Assembly: GCA_964390545.1 (NCBI GenBank)
Contig: CAYMJV010000047.1
Coordinates: forward strand, 1 to 23,179
Reading direction: 5' to 3'
Length of the DNA: 23,179 nucleotides
DNA from: CAYMJV01 sp964390545
Lineage (GTDB): Bacteria; Desulfobacterota; BSN033; UBA1163
Both the position numbers and the translations under genes were made by a program. Under the pieces are notes generated by a model. It worked only from the letters and a program-made list of their open reading frames with translations, did no database searches and was not told the DNA's origin. Shown here one piece after another: positions 1 to 7,076 of this stretch (position 1 is its first letter; every line of letters begins with the position of its first letter).

Positions 1-11
1 ATTTTATATAA

Positions 12-73
12 TTTGTAGGGTGCGTTCCCCGAACGCACCGCTGGAGGCATGATCGGGGATCATGCCCTACAAA
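12..73. repeat. Three-way palindromic element
   Basis: Seen directly: an outer 9-bp inverted repeat (12-20 with 65-73, TTTGTAGGG/CCCTACAAA) encloses two perfect hairpins. One pairs 19-26 with 32-39 (GGTGCGTT/AACGCACC) and the other pairs 47-54 with 58-65 (GCATGATC/GATCATGC). Together they could fold into a cloverleaf-like cruciform. The sequence resembles dispersed intergenic repeats (GTAGGGTGCGTT type) seen in many environmental genomes. No gene overlaps it and its function is unknown. Confidence 0.7.
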
Positions 74-110
74 ACCGTCGTGCAATAAAATATGTTTATA
101 TTAGATTTCA

Positions 111-175
111 AATCCCTCCATCCCGCCCCTGCCTACCGGCAGGCAGGCTTTTCTAAAGGGGGGTGAGGGGGGATT
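111..175. repeat. GC-rich intergenic palindrome (copy 1 of 4)
   Basis: The left arm AATCCCTCCATCCCGCCCC (111-129) pairs imperfectly with the right arm GGGGGGTGAGGGGGGATT (158-175). Between them is an inner hairpin made of CCTGCC and GGCAGG arms. The pyrimidine-left, purine-right design recurs at 718-765, 13501-13545 and 22433-22480, always between genes. It may act as a transcript end or simply be a dispersed repeat. Confidence 0.65.
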
Positions 176-197
176 ATCAATCTCCAGAAAATGCAAT

Positions 198-217
198 GCA
201 GGACAAGAATGTCCTGC
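198..217. repeat. Perfect 8-bp hairpin
   Basis: GCAGGACA (198-205), loop AGAA, TGTCCTGC (210-217) is a perfect stem-loop about 77 bases before the first gene. It has no U-run, so it is not a classical terminator. It adds to the palindrome-rich leader at 12-217. No gene is seen in 1-293. Confidence 0.6.
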
Positions 218-293
218 CTATCGAAACTGGGGGAAAGCCTATATGGATAAGAGTGAAGTGTTGCAGAATAGTTTTTAAGGAAGGAGGTTTGGG

Positions 294-716
294 ATGGCAC
301 TATCATTTCCAAGCATAGAATGGGTAGAAGAATTTAAAAGACAGATCAACCTGAGCGATGGATACAAAAAAGCAGGGGCTACCTGGACTGCTGGTCCTGT
401 TGCTTTAGTCACTTCAGCGAAACCGGAGATTGGCCTGAATGAAGATGTTGGCATCTGGCTCGATCTTCATCAGGGGGTTTGCAGGGATGCTAAGATGGTT
501 CCCGTTACAGAAGCCCAAAAGGCTCCCTTCTGTATCACGGGTGATTATGCCCGGTGGAAGCAGGTCATCAATAAAGAACTGGAACCGGTGAAAGGCATGA
601 TGCAGGGAAAGCTCAAGCTAAAAGGGGACCTCCCGACCATCGTTCGCTATGTCAAAGCCTCCCAGGAACTGGTTGAGTGCACAACCAAGATCGAGACGAA
701 ATTCCTGGATGAGTAG
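294..716 (+). CDS. SCP2-like lipid/sterol-carrier domain protein
   Basis: A 140-residue protein that resembles the SCP2 sterol-carrier fold throughout. Its C-terminal half has the family-style pattern of a Trp-containing helix (around residues 84-100, YARWKQVINKEL), then a GKLKLKGDL strand-turn (about 105-113), then a helix ending the domain. There is no signal peptide or membrane segment, so it is cytosolic. SCP2 proteins bind hydrophobic ligands such as lipids or acyl-CoAs and are not enzymes by themselves. The ATG at 294 follows AAGGAGG at a good distance. The next gene is an alcohol dehydrogenase 117 bases downstream, beyond a GC-rich palindrome. A second SCP2-like gene follows that enzyme, so a shared hydrophobic substrate is plausible. 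The ligand is unknown. Confidence 0.75.
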   Translation: MALSFPSIEWVEEFKRQINLSDGYKKAGATWTAGPVALVTSAKPEIGLNEDVGIWLDLHQGVCRDAKMVPVTEAQKAPFCITGDYARWKQVINKELEPVKGMMQGKLKLKGDLPTIVRYVKASQELVECTTKIETKFLDE

Positions 717-717
717 C

Positions 718-765
718 CCCCTCACCCTCCCCTCTCCCCGCTGGGGAGAGGGATGGGGTGAGGGG
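718..765. repeat. GC-rich intergenic palindrome (copy 2 of 4)
   Basis: CCCCTCACCC...CCTCTCCCC (718-739) is followed, after a GCT loop, by GGGGAGAGGG...GGGTGAGGGG (743-765). It starts one base after the stop codon of the SCP2-like gene, so it would form a strong 3' stem-loop in that transcript. There is no U-tract. It closely resembles 22433-22480, which also follows a stop codon. Confidence 0.75.
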
Positions 766-833
766 CGATTGCGCTGAGTGTTATCAGATTTAATACGTTT
801 GCATTAGTTGCCTTTGGAGAGGAGAATGGAGCC

Positions 834-2000
834 ATGCCTTACGATTCCAGCCTCAATTTTGTCTTTTGGAGCCCCACCAAGGTGGTCTTTGGTGAGAACA
901 CTGCCCTGGATGTGGCTATTGAAGTAGAGAACCTGAAATGCAAGAAGGCCCTGATCGTTACCGATAAAGATCTTGTCTCGAATACGGACCTTCCAGAGAG
1001 GATAAGAAACACCCTCGGGAGTTTATGCGTGGGGATTTACTCTGATGTGGAACCTGACTCTGGCATCCATATCGTCAATCAGGGGGCCAAATTCGGAGCA
1101 GGGCGTGGGGCCGATTGTCTCGTCAGTGTTGGCGGAGGCAGTGCCATCGATACGGCGAAGGGGATGGCAATCCTTATGAAAGAGGGAGGGAGACTTCAGG
1201 ATTATGCAGGGTTTCAAGTCCTCACCAGACCTCAGACCCCACACATTGTGATTCCAACAACTGCAGGGACGGGAAGCGAAGCCACTTATATTGCGGTGAT
1301 CAAAGATCATCAGGAGGGGAGAAAGTTGCTCTTCGGGGATTACAATATCCTCCCCAATGTTGCCATCCTCGATCCGAGAATGACGGAAGGATTGCCTCCA
1401 AAGCTGACGGCGGCAACTGGAATGGATGCCATGTGCCATGCCATCGAAGCGTTATATTCCTTGCAGAGGGAGCCGATCGCCGATGGTCTGGCTCTTCATG
1501 CGATCAGGCTGATTAAGGAGTTTCTTCCCAGAGCTGTCGAAAATGGAAAGGATATGATGGCGAGGGGGCAGATGCTCATCGCAGCTAACATGGCAGGGAG
1601 CGCATTCTCCAATGCCCAGGTAGGACTGGTCCATGCCCTGGCCCATTCTGTGGGGGCCGTATTTGGAGTGCACCACGGACTGGCGAATAGCATCCTTCTT
1701 CCTGCTTGTCTCAGGTACAATGCCGATGCGTGCGATGATGTCTGTCTAAATGTCCTTTCAGCCCTGGGAGTGGGACCTGAAGGAATCCAGGCTGGTAAGG
1801 CGGGGGAGATCGTTGCGGATAAGATCACTGAATTCACTAAGAAGTTAGGTCTTCCTCAGAGACTGAGAGATGTTGGAGTTCCGGAGGCAGGGCTTAAGGA
1901 ATGTTCGGAGCTCGCCCTTTCCGACGGAGCGATTGTCTACAACCCGAAGTTCATCTCCGAGTCAGCTGAAGTCTTAAAGGTCTATCAGGAGGCCTGGTGA
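834..2000 (+). CDS. Iron-containing alcohol dehydrogenase (group III)
   Basis: A full-length 388-residue member of the Fe-ADH family, which interconverts alcohols with aldehydes or ketones using NAD(P)H and a divalent metal. The N-terminal Rossmann-like domain carries the dinucleotide-binding GGGSAIDTAKG (100-110). PTTAGTGSEAT (141-151) is the family signature that follows. The helical C-terminal domain supplies the metal ligands by analogy with FucO: Asp198, His202 (GMDAMCHAIE), His267 and His281 (HHG). All four are present, so the enzyme should be active. The ATG at 834 has GGAGAGGAGAAT upstream. The stop overlaps the GTG of the next SCP2-like gene, which suggests translational coupling. 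The substrate cannot be read from the sequence; a hydrophobic alcohol or aldehyde is inferred only from the flanking SCP2-like proteins. Confidence 0.93.
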   Translation: MPYDSSLNFVFWSPTKVVFGENTALDVAIEVENLKCKKALIVTDKDLVSNTDLPERIRNTLGSLCVGIYSDVEPDSGIHIVNQGAKFGAGRGADCLVSVGGGSAIDTAKGMAILMKEGGRLQDYAGFQVLTRPQTPHIVIPTTAGTGSEATYIAVIKDHQEGRKLLFGDYNILPNVAILDPRMTEGLPPKLTAATGMDAMCHAIEALYSLQREPIADGLALHAIRLIKEFLPRAVENGKDMMARGQMLIAANMAGSAFSNAQVGLVHALAHSVGAVFGVHHGLANSILLPACLRYNADACDDVCLNVLSALGVGPEGIQAGKAGEIVADKITEFTKKLGLPQRLRDVGVPEAGLKECSELALSDGAIVYNPKFISESAEVLKVYQEAW

Positions 2001-2425
2001 GAGAAGAGCCTGTGATACTCCTTGATGAGGGGGCGAAGGATGTGGGTCTTGCGGATATGGTATTTCATCTCATCCGTCAGAACCTTGAGCAGAAGCCCCA
2101 TAAACTTAGGAGCTTCCAGGCTCTCAAATCGAATGTCGTGATCGTAGCGAGCGACATTGAGATTACGATCACCCTCGCTTTTCGCAACGGGAAACTCACG
2201 ATCTACAATGGCATCGTTGGAGAGGCCGATCTCAAGATCGTCACGGATCACGACGTGATCTTGCAGCTTAGTCTCATCAACATCTGCCTGGGCCTACCAA
2301 ATTATTTTGATGAGACGGGTAGGGATATCCTGAAAAACCTTCTCCTTGGAAAACTCAAGATCGAAGGCATGTTGAAGCATCCCCTCCAATTAACCCACCT
2401 CACCAAGATTTTTTCGGTGAATTGA
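1997..2425 (+). CDS. SCP2-like protein coupled to the alcohol dehydrogenase
   Basis: A 142-residue cytosolic protein starting at a GTG that overlaps the dehydrogenase stop (GTGA). AGGAGG at 1987-1992 fixes this start. The pattern is SCP2-like: an N-terminal helix (LADMVFHLIRQNLEQKP), alternating strands with VIVASDIEITITLAF and ADLKIVTDHDVIL (about 48-90), then a C-terminal amphipathic stretch with GKLKIEGMLKHP (about 118-129). It differs clearly from the protein at 294-716, so the two are not a recent duplication. The role is probably binding a hydrophobic ligand alongside the dehydrogenase. Family assignment is less certain than for the first SCP2-like protein. Confidence 0.6.
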   Translation: MREEPVILLDEGAKDVGLADMVFHLIRQNLEQKPHKLRSFQALKSNVVIVASDIEITITLAFRNGKLTIYNGIVGEADLKIVTDHDVILQLSLINICLGLPNYFDETGRDILKNLLLGKLKIEGMLKHPLQLTHLTKIFSVN

Positions 2426-2523
2426 GAGGCGATACTTAGAAAAATCGCCCACGTCTCTTTGTTATCTCAGAGGAAAACGAGAACCGTCCCCGAAAACGTC
2501 CTGATGCAAGCCCGGGTCCCTTT

Positions 2524-2567
2524 TACCCCGTTAGAAATAATGCCCCGCTGGAATTTCTAACGGGGTA
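2524..2567. terminator. Perfect 15-bp inverted repeat after the ADH/SCP2 unit
   Basis: TACCCCGTTAGAAAT (2524-2538) and ATTTCTAACGGGGTA (2553-2567) are exact reverse complements around a 14-base loop. The repeat lies about 100 bases past the last stop of the alcohol dehydrogenase unit. It has no T-run after the stem on the plus strand; TTTT precedes it, so on the minus strand the stem would be followed by AAAA. It may be a bidirectional 3' stem-loop or a dispersed repeat. Confidence 0.45.
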
Positions 2568-2811
2568 TACTGAACTTCTGAGCTTCATATTGGCTGCGTG
2601 GATCATGGGAGGGATCAGTTTCCTCCTCTCTCTCTTGTCCTCGGATGCTGGCCCATGGAATTTCTGTTCATCCGCGGCCTCGCCACTCGACTGAAGGAAT
2701 CAGCAACCCTTCAATAACGGTTGAAGGCCATTTACTTCTGAAACCAGGATTATTAGGAAAAGGAGGGAAACGCTAAGAAAGTAGTCCTAAGCCGCATCCT
2801 CTTGAGGAACC

Positions 2812-2820
2812 TGCTATAAT
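2812..2820 (+). promoter_or_regulatory. Extended -10 promoter candidate for the TIR unit
   Basis: TGCTATAAT combines a consensus -10 hexamer (2815-2820) with an upstream TGn extension, which can drive sigma70 transcription without a -35 box; none is seen. It lies about 210 bases before the ATG at 3030, which would give a long 5' leader. Confidence 0.4.
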
Positions 2821-3029
2821 GCCGGGGCCACCCGAGCCAAGAAGCTGGTGGTGTAAATTGGCACTAAAAGCCCTTGACCATCGCCATTTGAAACAACAAC
2901 CCTCAATTGAGATTTACACATCTTTCTGGTAGACTGACAGCAGGGTTACCGAACTCAAGAACAAATTCTCTTGTTCAGAGTCCCGGGATGAAGTCCTTAA
3001 GACTTGCCCAAGGCAATACTGGTTGCGCT

Positions 3030-3866
3030 ATGCTTGATATTCACCTTCGAAATGAGGACCAAAGAGTTATCAATGCCATCTACGACCACTTTCGACTAAC
3101 CGGTAAGTGGCCAGGAATTCGAACACTTAGAAAAGAATTGGGAAGAGCGGTCGTGGACTCTGTAATAAAGCGAAATAAACCAGCACTTGTGGAGATGTTT
3201 AAAGATAACATGGTTGAATATTACAAGCTGACTTTTCATGGTTTTCTTGTCTGTCCAAAAGGCAATGACGATATTCAAATGCTACTGCGTTACCTGGATT
3301 TCTTGAAAAATAGGTTTGAAGAAAATCCTGAAACTCGTGAGATAACCTCAACAGAGGTTGAAAAAGCATTAGAGCTGTCAAAAGATCAATCAAGGAGACT
3401 CTCGGCCCTAATTCAAGTTGGAAATTTGTGGGGTGGAGGAGCTTCTTTCGGGAGCGATGGATGGAGCGTTGGCGTGGTCAGTGACATCGAAGATCTTATA
3501 GATTTTAAAAGTGCTGAAGAATATTTGAAAAACCGGCTCAAGAAAGAAGAACAAAGACAAAAAGAAATTAAAAAGAGATACTCAAAAATGGATAAATCCC
3601 CAATACTTTCTTGGCTTTCTTTTAACGTTAACTTATGGCTTGGCTCTTACATTGCATTCCTCTTTTCCCGAAAGAGTTTACCAATAGCAGTATTCATAAT
3701 CCTTTGGTTCGCCCTTTATTCAACGAGCAAGGTCTGTGAGGATGTTTTTGAAAAGAGAGTTCCATTCTTCTCCAGCGAGAAGGTGCTGGAAAAGGCAGTC
3801 TGGTGGATCGCCACCGTCGGTATTTCTTTTCTTGCAGGTGTGATCCTAAAGAATTTATCGCATTAG
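3030..3866 (+). CDS. Winged-helix-like membrane protein upstream of TIR gene
   Basis: A protein of 278 residues from this ATG; the open frame extends upstream through ATG 2988 to TTG 2907. I prefer 3030 because similarity to a helical DNA-binding-like fold begins at once (residues 5-75, with RTLRKELG resembling a recognition helix) and no better ribosome site exists upstream. Residues 80-165 form a second helical segment ending in a GNLWGGGASFGSDGW motif and an EEYL helix. Residues 165-190 are strongly charged (KNRLKKEEQRQKEIKKRYSK). Three hydrophobic segments follow (about 195-212, 217-232, 257-273), so the C-terminus is likely inserted in the membrane. I do not recognise a named family. The TIR-like gene starts 27 bases downstream, implying one operon. 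A sensor or membrane partner role is inferred from this context only. Confidence 0.7.
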   Translation: MLDIHLRNEDQRVINAIYDHFRLTGKWPGIRTLRKELGRAVVDSVIKRNKPALVEMFKDNMVEYYKLTFHGFLVCPKGNDDIQMLLRYLDFLKNRFEENPETREITSTEVEKALELSKDQSRRLSALIQVGNLWGGGASFGSDGWSVGVVSDIEDLIDFKSAEEYLKNRLKKEEQRQKEIKKRYSKMDKSPILSWLSFNVNLWLGSYIAFLFSRKSLPIAVFIILWFALYSTSKVCEDVFEKRVPFFSSEKVLEKAVWWIATVGISFLAGVILKNLSH

Positions 3867-3893
3867 CAGTGGCAGGAAGAGGGAGTTGAAATT

Positions 3894-5549
3894 ATGGACG
3901 AAACTACGAAACAAGTATTGGCATCTATTATCGAACTTGCGATCTTCAAGGATAGCAGGAAGATAACGACCCCTTGGGCTGGATTGCGGCTACGCGCAAC
4001 ATTTAGGGAAGATGAAGATTACTTGCTCCGATCTGAATTGGATAACCTTAGGGACGGCGAGAAGGTCATAGATAGTTGGACCAAGGAAGGAGACTCAGTA
4101 TCAATTACAATTTCTCAGAGCCAAGAAATACCAATCGCAAGCTCAAGCGAAAAAGATGCAGTATCTGATCGTGCAATAAGGAGAGCCTTAATATTTAAAC
4201 TCTATGAAGAGTATCGTAGGTCTGGTAACCTTTGCGCTCAGTATCCATTAGTACAGCTAAGTGACATATTGGAGACGTCACAGGAGGAAATACGAAGGCA
4301 CATAGACTACCTGGAAAATGAATATTATCTGGAATATAAAGTAATGAATGGAGGAATGGGAACATCAGACATCCTCCACCATGGAATAAAGCTATGCGAG
4401 TCCAAATCAGAACTGTTTAGCGTACTTGGCACGATACAGGTTTCGACCAAGAAGAAGGATGAAGATATGCCAGAAACAAATGAAGACGCCAGAAGGAGAG
4501 TCTTCGTTGTACATGGGAGGGACGAGAAGGCTCGAAAAGCGGTGTTCGCTTTCCTCCGATCGATAAGCTTAGAACCCATTGAGTGGTCAGAGGCTATAAC
4601 GTATACCGAGACAGGAGCCCCATACATAGGTGACATATTGGATCACGCATTCAAAAAGGCCCAAGCAGTTGTAGTCCTAATTACCGGCGACGATATTTCG
4701 AAGTTGAGCTCCCAATACCTCAAATCTGACGATCCTACGTACGAACGCGAATTCACGCCACAACCAAGGCCTAATGTATTATTTGAAGCCGGATTAGCTT
4801 TTGGCAGGCATCCGGATCGGACGATTTTGGTTGAGCTTGGGCCAACTCGTCCCTTTAGTGATATTGCCGGGCGTCATATAGTTAGAATTAGTAATGACGC
4901 AAAAGCGAGACAGGAACTGGTGGCCCGATTGAAAACAGCAGGGTGTAATGTCAAAACTGAAGCGAAGATTGACTGGCTTCATGAGGGAGATTTTGATGCA
5001 GCCCAAAGGGAACATCACGAGAATATGAGAAAGGAAACACAAGGTTTTGAAACCCTATCTTATACCAAGACAATCGCCTCCTTAGGGAAATGGGAAAACC
5101 AAATCCTCAAGTTCATCGTAGAAAGAAGTGACAAAGGTTTTACGGCCGATGAGTTATCAAACCATTTCAACCTCCCAATAGTGAGGCTGCAATACCACTT
5201 AGACCAGCTTGTAAGTGTAGAGTACCTACACACATTATTATCTGTTGGGGGGCGCACCATTTACAAATTAACACAAAAGGGACGCGCTTACGTCGTCGAA
5301 AATTTGGATGATCAGTGCGAGAAGATAGTGTACGACATCATCAATGCGGTTAAGAAGATGAGAGGGATAGCGAAGAAACCCACTGCAAGGGAAATCGCCA
5401 CGATCATAGGAGTCAACGTAGACATTGTCTTAAGCCACCTTAGAAGCATGCATGACGCTGCTCTCATAACGTTTTATACGGCAGAAGGCCTCATGCCTGA
5501 TAGCGAGCTCATCTTGGGTGAAAAAAGTTTTGCTCCGCCTTTCATCTGA
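3894..5549 (+). CDS. TIR-like nucleotide-binding protein flanked by winged-helix regions
   Basis: A soluble protein of 551 residues. Residues about 95-175 look like an N-terminal winged helix (DRAIRRALIFKLYEEY, then SDILETSQEEIRRHIDYLE). Residues 202-365 match the predicted nucleotide-binding TIR-like domain (PF10137 / CAP12 type): VFVVHGRD at 203-210, a helix to about 222, AVVVLITGDD at 258-267, and RPNVLFEAGLAFGR at 292-305. Glu298 in that last motif is the expected catalytic-type residue. Residues 395-470 and 475-540 look like two further winged-helix units (FTADELSNHFNLPIVRLQYHL; PTAREIATIIGVNVDIVLSHL). TIR domains of this class bind or cleave NAD+ or respond to cyclic nucleotides in anti-phage systems; here that is inference. 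The ATG has GGGAG upstream. It is probably co-transcribed with the membrane protein gene 27 bases before it. Confidence 0.85.
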   Translation: MDETTKQVLASIIELAIFKDSRKITTPWAGLRLRATFREDEDYLLRSELDNLRDGEKVIDSWTKEGDSVSITISQSQEIPIASSSEKDAVSDRAIRRALIFKLYEEYRRSGNLCAQYPLVQLSDILETSQEEIRRHIDYLENEYYLEYKVMNGGMGTSDILHHGIKLCESKSELFSVLGTIQVSTKKKDEDMPETNEDARRRVFVVHGRDEKARKAVFAFLRSISLEPIEWSEAITYTETGAPYIGDILDHAFKKAQAVVVLITGDDISKLSSQYLKSDDPTYEREFTPQPRPNVLFEAGLAFGRHPDRTILVELGPTRPFSDIAGRHIVRISNDAKARQELVARLKTAGCNVKTEAKIDWLHEGDFDAAQREHHENMRKETQGFETLSYTKTIASLGKWENQILKFIVERSDKGFTADELSNHFNLPIVRLQYHLDQLVSVEYLHTLLSVGGRTIYKLTQKGRAYVVENLDDQCEKIVYDIINAVKKMRGIAKKPTAREIATIIGVNVDIVLSHLRSMHDAALITFYTAEGLMPDSELILGEKSFAPPFI

Positions 5550-5645
5550 AACTAATGATCATTCCAAGGCCCTGCAAGGCTTTCAAGGCTTTAGGGTCAG
5601 GTACATTTTCTTAAAGTGCCTTTTGCAGTATGATTTTGTCCCTTC

Positions 5646-5738
5646 ATGGCACGGCCATTACAAATTGAACAATCCGGGACAGTCTATCACATCACCAGCA
5701 GAGTGAAGGAAAAAATCGAAGAGGCGGTGGAAAGATAA
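5646..5738 (+). pseudogene. Truncated REP-associated tyrosine transposase remnant (copy 1)
   Basis: This short frame encodes MARPLQIEQSGTVYHITSR, the highly characteristic N-terminus of RAYT/Y1 (TnpA_REP) transposases (family pattern M-A-R-P-L-R-I-E-x-x-G-x-x-Y-H-V-T-S-R). It then runs straight into a charged tail (VKEKIEEAVER) and a stop at 5736. The catalytic HUH motif and Tyr of the full ~150-250-residue enzyme are missing. The remnant at 7929-7998 has the same layout and shares an identical 13-base block (5715-5727 here) at almost the same distance from the ATG. Inactive. Confidence 0.75.
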
Positions 5739-5814
5739 GTAGGATCATGCGGGAAAGAAGGGGAAGAAAATAGACCTGGCCCTTTCAAGTGACTCTTTCG
5801 TCAACTTGAGTATT

Positions 5815-6567
5815 CTACCCCATGAAATCCTCAGGCGAGTAAATATAATCCTTGAGCTTCGCAAAGCTCGCCTCTAAAAACCCGTTCATTCTAGGATCCA
5901 AGATGACTTGCCTGTCATATAAGACAGCAAAACATCCGTTCTGGCTCCAGGATGCCCTCCGGAAATTACGAGACCGTGGTTTTCCTGATCCGACCAACAT
6001 CTGTTTGAATACTTCTGGGTTATCTTCCAACCGCCATCTATAACCGACAGCATTGATAAATTCTGAGAGGGACTGGGCGCGGACAAGGTGCGTTGCTGCA
6101 ATCTCTTGGTTGTCCTCGACAGCATCGATGAATTTCGAAAACTCTTCGCTGGACTTCTGAAGCCGAAATATCAAGGTTTTGATTGAATGCTTTTTCTCAA
6201 TTTCTGCCCGCGTAAGTTTCTCAAGTTGTTTCTCTGCGTCTTTGAGGCGTCTGATTTCTTGATCCTTTTCCTCGTTCATATTCTTGAGTTCGACAATGAC
6301 ATTGTCTTTGGTCTGTGAAACAATAGCCCTATAGTTTTCGAGATCTTTGGGAAGGTCGGAGATCAAGTTCTTATAAATGTCTCCCACCTTTTCGGTTTCA
6401 GATATACGCTTTTCCATTACCAATAGGGTTTTCTCCTGCGCTTGGATAGTGGTTTCTAGATTGCTAATTCGGTTCTTGAGTCCTTTAATGTAATAGTAAA
6501 GAAAAAAGATGATCCCTCCACCTTCAAGAATCCCTGTAATAACGGTGGTAATCTGTTCTGAATTCAT
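5815..6567 (-). CDS. Membrane-anchored coiled-coil protein, unknown function
   Basis: A protein of 250 residues. A single N-terminal transmembrane segment (about 10-27, ITGILEGGGIIFFLYYYI) is followed by a long heptad-rich region (about 30-145, many Glu/Lys/Leu). A compact C-terminal domain (about 150-250) contains an EFSKFIDAVED helix and a GYRWRLEDNPE to RASWSQNGCFAVLYDRQVILDPR stretch. The ATG is preceded by AGGGGGAAGG on the minus strand. The topology suggests an inner-membrane anchor with a cytosolic coiled coil. I do not recognise the family. It points toward the TIR unit but is on the opposite strand, with a transposase remnant between them, so a functional link is uncertain. Confidence 0.75.
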   Translation of the reverse strand: MNSEQITTVITGILEGGGIIFFLYYYIKGLKNRISNLETTIQAQEKTLLVMEKRISETEKVGDIYKNLISDLPKDLENYRAIVSQTKDNVIVELKNMNEEKDQEIRRLKDAEKQLEKLTRAEIEKKHSIKTLIFRLQKSSEEFSKFIDAVEDNQEIAATHLVRAQSLSEFINAVGYRWRLEDNPEVFKQMLVGSGKPRSRNFRRASWSQNGCFAVLYDRQVILDPRMNGFLEASFAKLKDYIYSPEDFMG

Positions 6568-6687
6568 GAGCCTTCCCCCTTCATGTCCTAAATTCTTTTA
6601 TGTCGCCCCCTACCTTCCCCGGGATTTTAGCCTAACATATCAGGAAATATAGGCAAGATAAAGGGCTGACAATAGCCGAGAAGAAAG

Positions 6688-6941
6688 CTGGTGGGGTCGG
6701 ACCAAGCCATGTTATTGAGAATTCATGGGATATCATCCCTGAAAAGCCTTTCTTGAAGCCTTAAACTGCCATTTTCATGGTCAAAAATGGCGGTGCAAGA
6801 GTCCCCTGCAGCCTGCGGTTGGCCTTCTTCTTAGAAGATCTTTTTTCCTGGCAAAAATGGTGTTCTAAGCCCCAAAACAGACCAATTTCCTGGATCATTC
6901 CTTCAGCAGTTCAGGTAGTTGTCTTGGTCCGACCCCACCAG
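6688..6941. mobile_element. MITE-like element bounded by 19-bp inverted repeats
   Basis: CTGGTGGGGTCGGACCAAG (6688-6706) and its exact reverse complement (6923-6941) bound 254 bases with no convincing ORF. The interior (about 6714-6835) contains one copy of a diverged direct repeat, also found at 7793-7920. No target-site duplication is obvious at the outer edges. The GGGGTCGGACC core resembles sequences I associate with RAYT-type elements in related bacteria, but I could not verify this. It could be a small non-autonomous transposon or a REP-style doublet. Confidence 0.55.
6714..6835. repeat. Diverged direct repeat, copy A
   Basis: Aligns by eye with 7793-7920: the common skeleton runs GATATCAT-CC, then GCCT-TTTC-GAAGCC-TAAACTGCCATTTT, then GGTCAA-AATG-C-GTGCAA and GGCCTTCTT/GACCTTCTT. 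The two copies flank the toxin-antitoxin pair. They are clearly related but not identical, so the duplication or insertion is old. Confidence 0.6.
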
Positions 6942-7028
6942 ACCGCCAGGCTGAGCTGCTTCCATGTTAGCCAACCTGTACCTTTTTGGGCCGTGCCGTG
7001 CCCGCATACCCTCCCTCGATAAATAAGA

Positions 7029-7057
7029 TTGACAGGTCAAATTAATATGACTATAAT
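7029..7057 (+). promoter_or_regulatory. Consensus sigma70 promoter of the toxin-antitoxin operon
   Basis: TTGACA (7029-7034) and TATAAT (7052-7057) are separated by exactly 17 bases, a perfect consensus. Transcription would start around 7064, giving a leader of roughly a dozen bases before the antitoxin ATG at 7077. Such a strong promoter fits an operon held down by autorepression. Confidence 0.85.
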
Positions 7058-7064
7058 GGTTATA
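7052..7064. promoter_or_regulatory. Putative antitoxin operator over the -10 box
   Basis: TATAA-TGG-TTATA is a perfect inverted repeat that covers the -10 hexamer and the expected start point. Phd/YefM-type antitoxins usually repress their own operon at such palindromes. Binding by this antitoxin is inferred, not shown. Confidence 0.55.
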
Positions 7065-7076
7065 AAAAGGAGAATT

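Larger units (their letters stand above)
2426..3029. other. Gene-free interval between ADH unit and TIR unit
   Basis: About 600 bases without a convincing gene. It holds the 15-bp inverted repeat at 2524-2567, a GAGAACCGTCCCC stretch near 2480 that resembles sequences often found beside RAYT-type transposases in related bacteria (from memory, unverified), a small TTCAA/TTGAA hairpin near 2720, and a promoter-like site at 2812-2820. The reading frame of the next gene stays open back to a TTG at 2907, but that part looks non-coding. Confidence 0.5.

Noticed and set aside
2860..2882. Sigma54 promoter-like TTGGCAC
   Set aside because: The -12 GC element is not at the required spacing from the -24 GG.
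2907..3029. N-terminal extension of the membrane protein from a TTG start
   Set aside because: No ribosome site, and the encoded residues do not look like the conserved fold, which begins at ATG 3030. ATG 2988 remains a possible alternative.
7029..7076. Longer start for the antitoxin
   Set aside because: The TTG at 7029 is the first half of the promoter -35 box and the transcript should start downstream of it.
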